A stretch of DNA of 60,000 bases from Apostichopus japonicus. Taxonomy: Eukaryota > Echinodermata > Holothuroidea > Aspidochirotida > Stichopodidae. Below, one piece after another: positions 59,873-60,000 of this stretch. Made by a program: the position numbers and the translations under genes. Each line of letters starts with the position of its first letter. The stretch's first letter is position 1. Location of the stretch: positions 16,890,310-16,950,309 of the forward strand of contig NC_092575.1 in assembly GCF_037975245.1 (NCBI RefSeq). Direction: 5' to 3'. The notes beneath the pieces were generated by a model, which was not told the origin of the DNA, ran no database searches, and was given only the letters and a program-made list of their open reading frames with translations.

Positions 59873-60000
59873 TTTCCTAAAATGAAAGATACGAACACTT
59901 TTTCACAATTGGTTGATGCCAAAGAAACATGGCATATGTAGATTTGTCTATTCTATTGATCAGACAAAGATAATTTGCAAAGAATCTGATATATACATTG

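Overview
This is a metazoan nuclear window: AT-rich, intron-rich, with GT-AG introns of 0.3 to 9 kb. It holds EGF-type extracellular exons, several tRNA-derived SINEs, non-autonomous DNA transposons and many mini- and microsatellites. The gene set (Notch-like EGF receptor, XRCC1-N-terminal-domain protein, CCDC62 orthologue) and the repeat texture suggest an invertebrate deuterostome, most likely an echinoderm. The taxon is inferred from overall character, not from a diagnostic locus.

Layout. (1) 335-12332 (+): the 3' part of a gene for a single-pass membrane protein with twelve one-exon EGF repeats, a short linker exon, a transmembrane exon and a roughly 100-residue cytoplasmic tail carrying NPxY, proline-rich and tyrosine motifs. 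Its 5' end lies outside the window. (2) 12333-23171: repeat-rich DNA. It includes an inverted-repeat-flanked segment (about 14.86-20.6 kb) holding a small C2H2 zinc-finger ORF, hAT-like MITEs with intact 8-bp target duplications, SINEs and tandem arrays. (3) 23172-32017 (+): an eight-exon gene of about 598 codons that begins with a complete XRCC1 N-terminal domain and ends with two UBZ4-type (RAD18-like) C2HC zinc fingers. It looks like a DNA-repair or ubiquitin-reading adaptor of the XNDC1/XRCC1 family without BRCT domains. (4) 32018-38826: an intergenic stretch between convergent genes, with tandem repeats, a large palindrome and a 24-bp minisatellite. (5) 38827-46992 (-): seven exons for a 324-residue coiled-coil protein I do not recognise. 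(6) 52469-59872 (-): ten exons of CCDC62, a coiled-coil testis/centrosome-type protein, with its start ATG near the right edge.

The last recognised CCDC62 exon and the first exon of the downstream coiled-coil gene are both phase 0 and on the same strand. They may therefore be two tandem genes or one long CCDC62-type gene; only transcripts can decide. Nothing here is organised as an operon. I recognise no true tRNA, rRNA or CRISPR feature. The most interesting items are the XRCC1-N plus double-UBZ4 architecture, the CCDC62/coiled-coil junction, the EGF repeat that has lost exactly its C1-C3 cysteine pair, and the inverted-repeat segment carrying a compact zinc-finger ORF.
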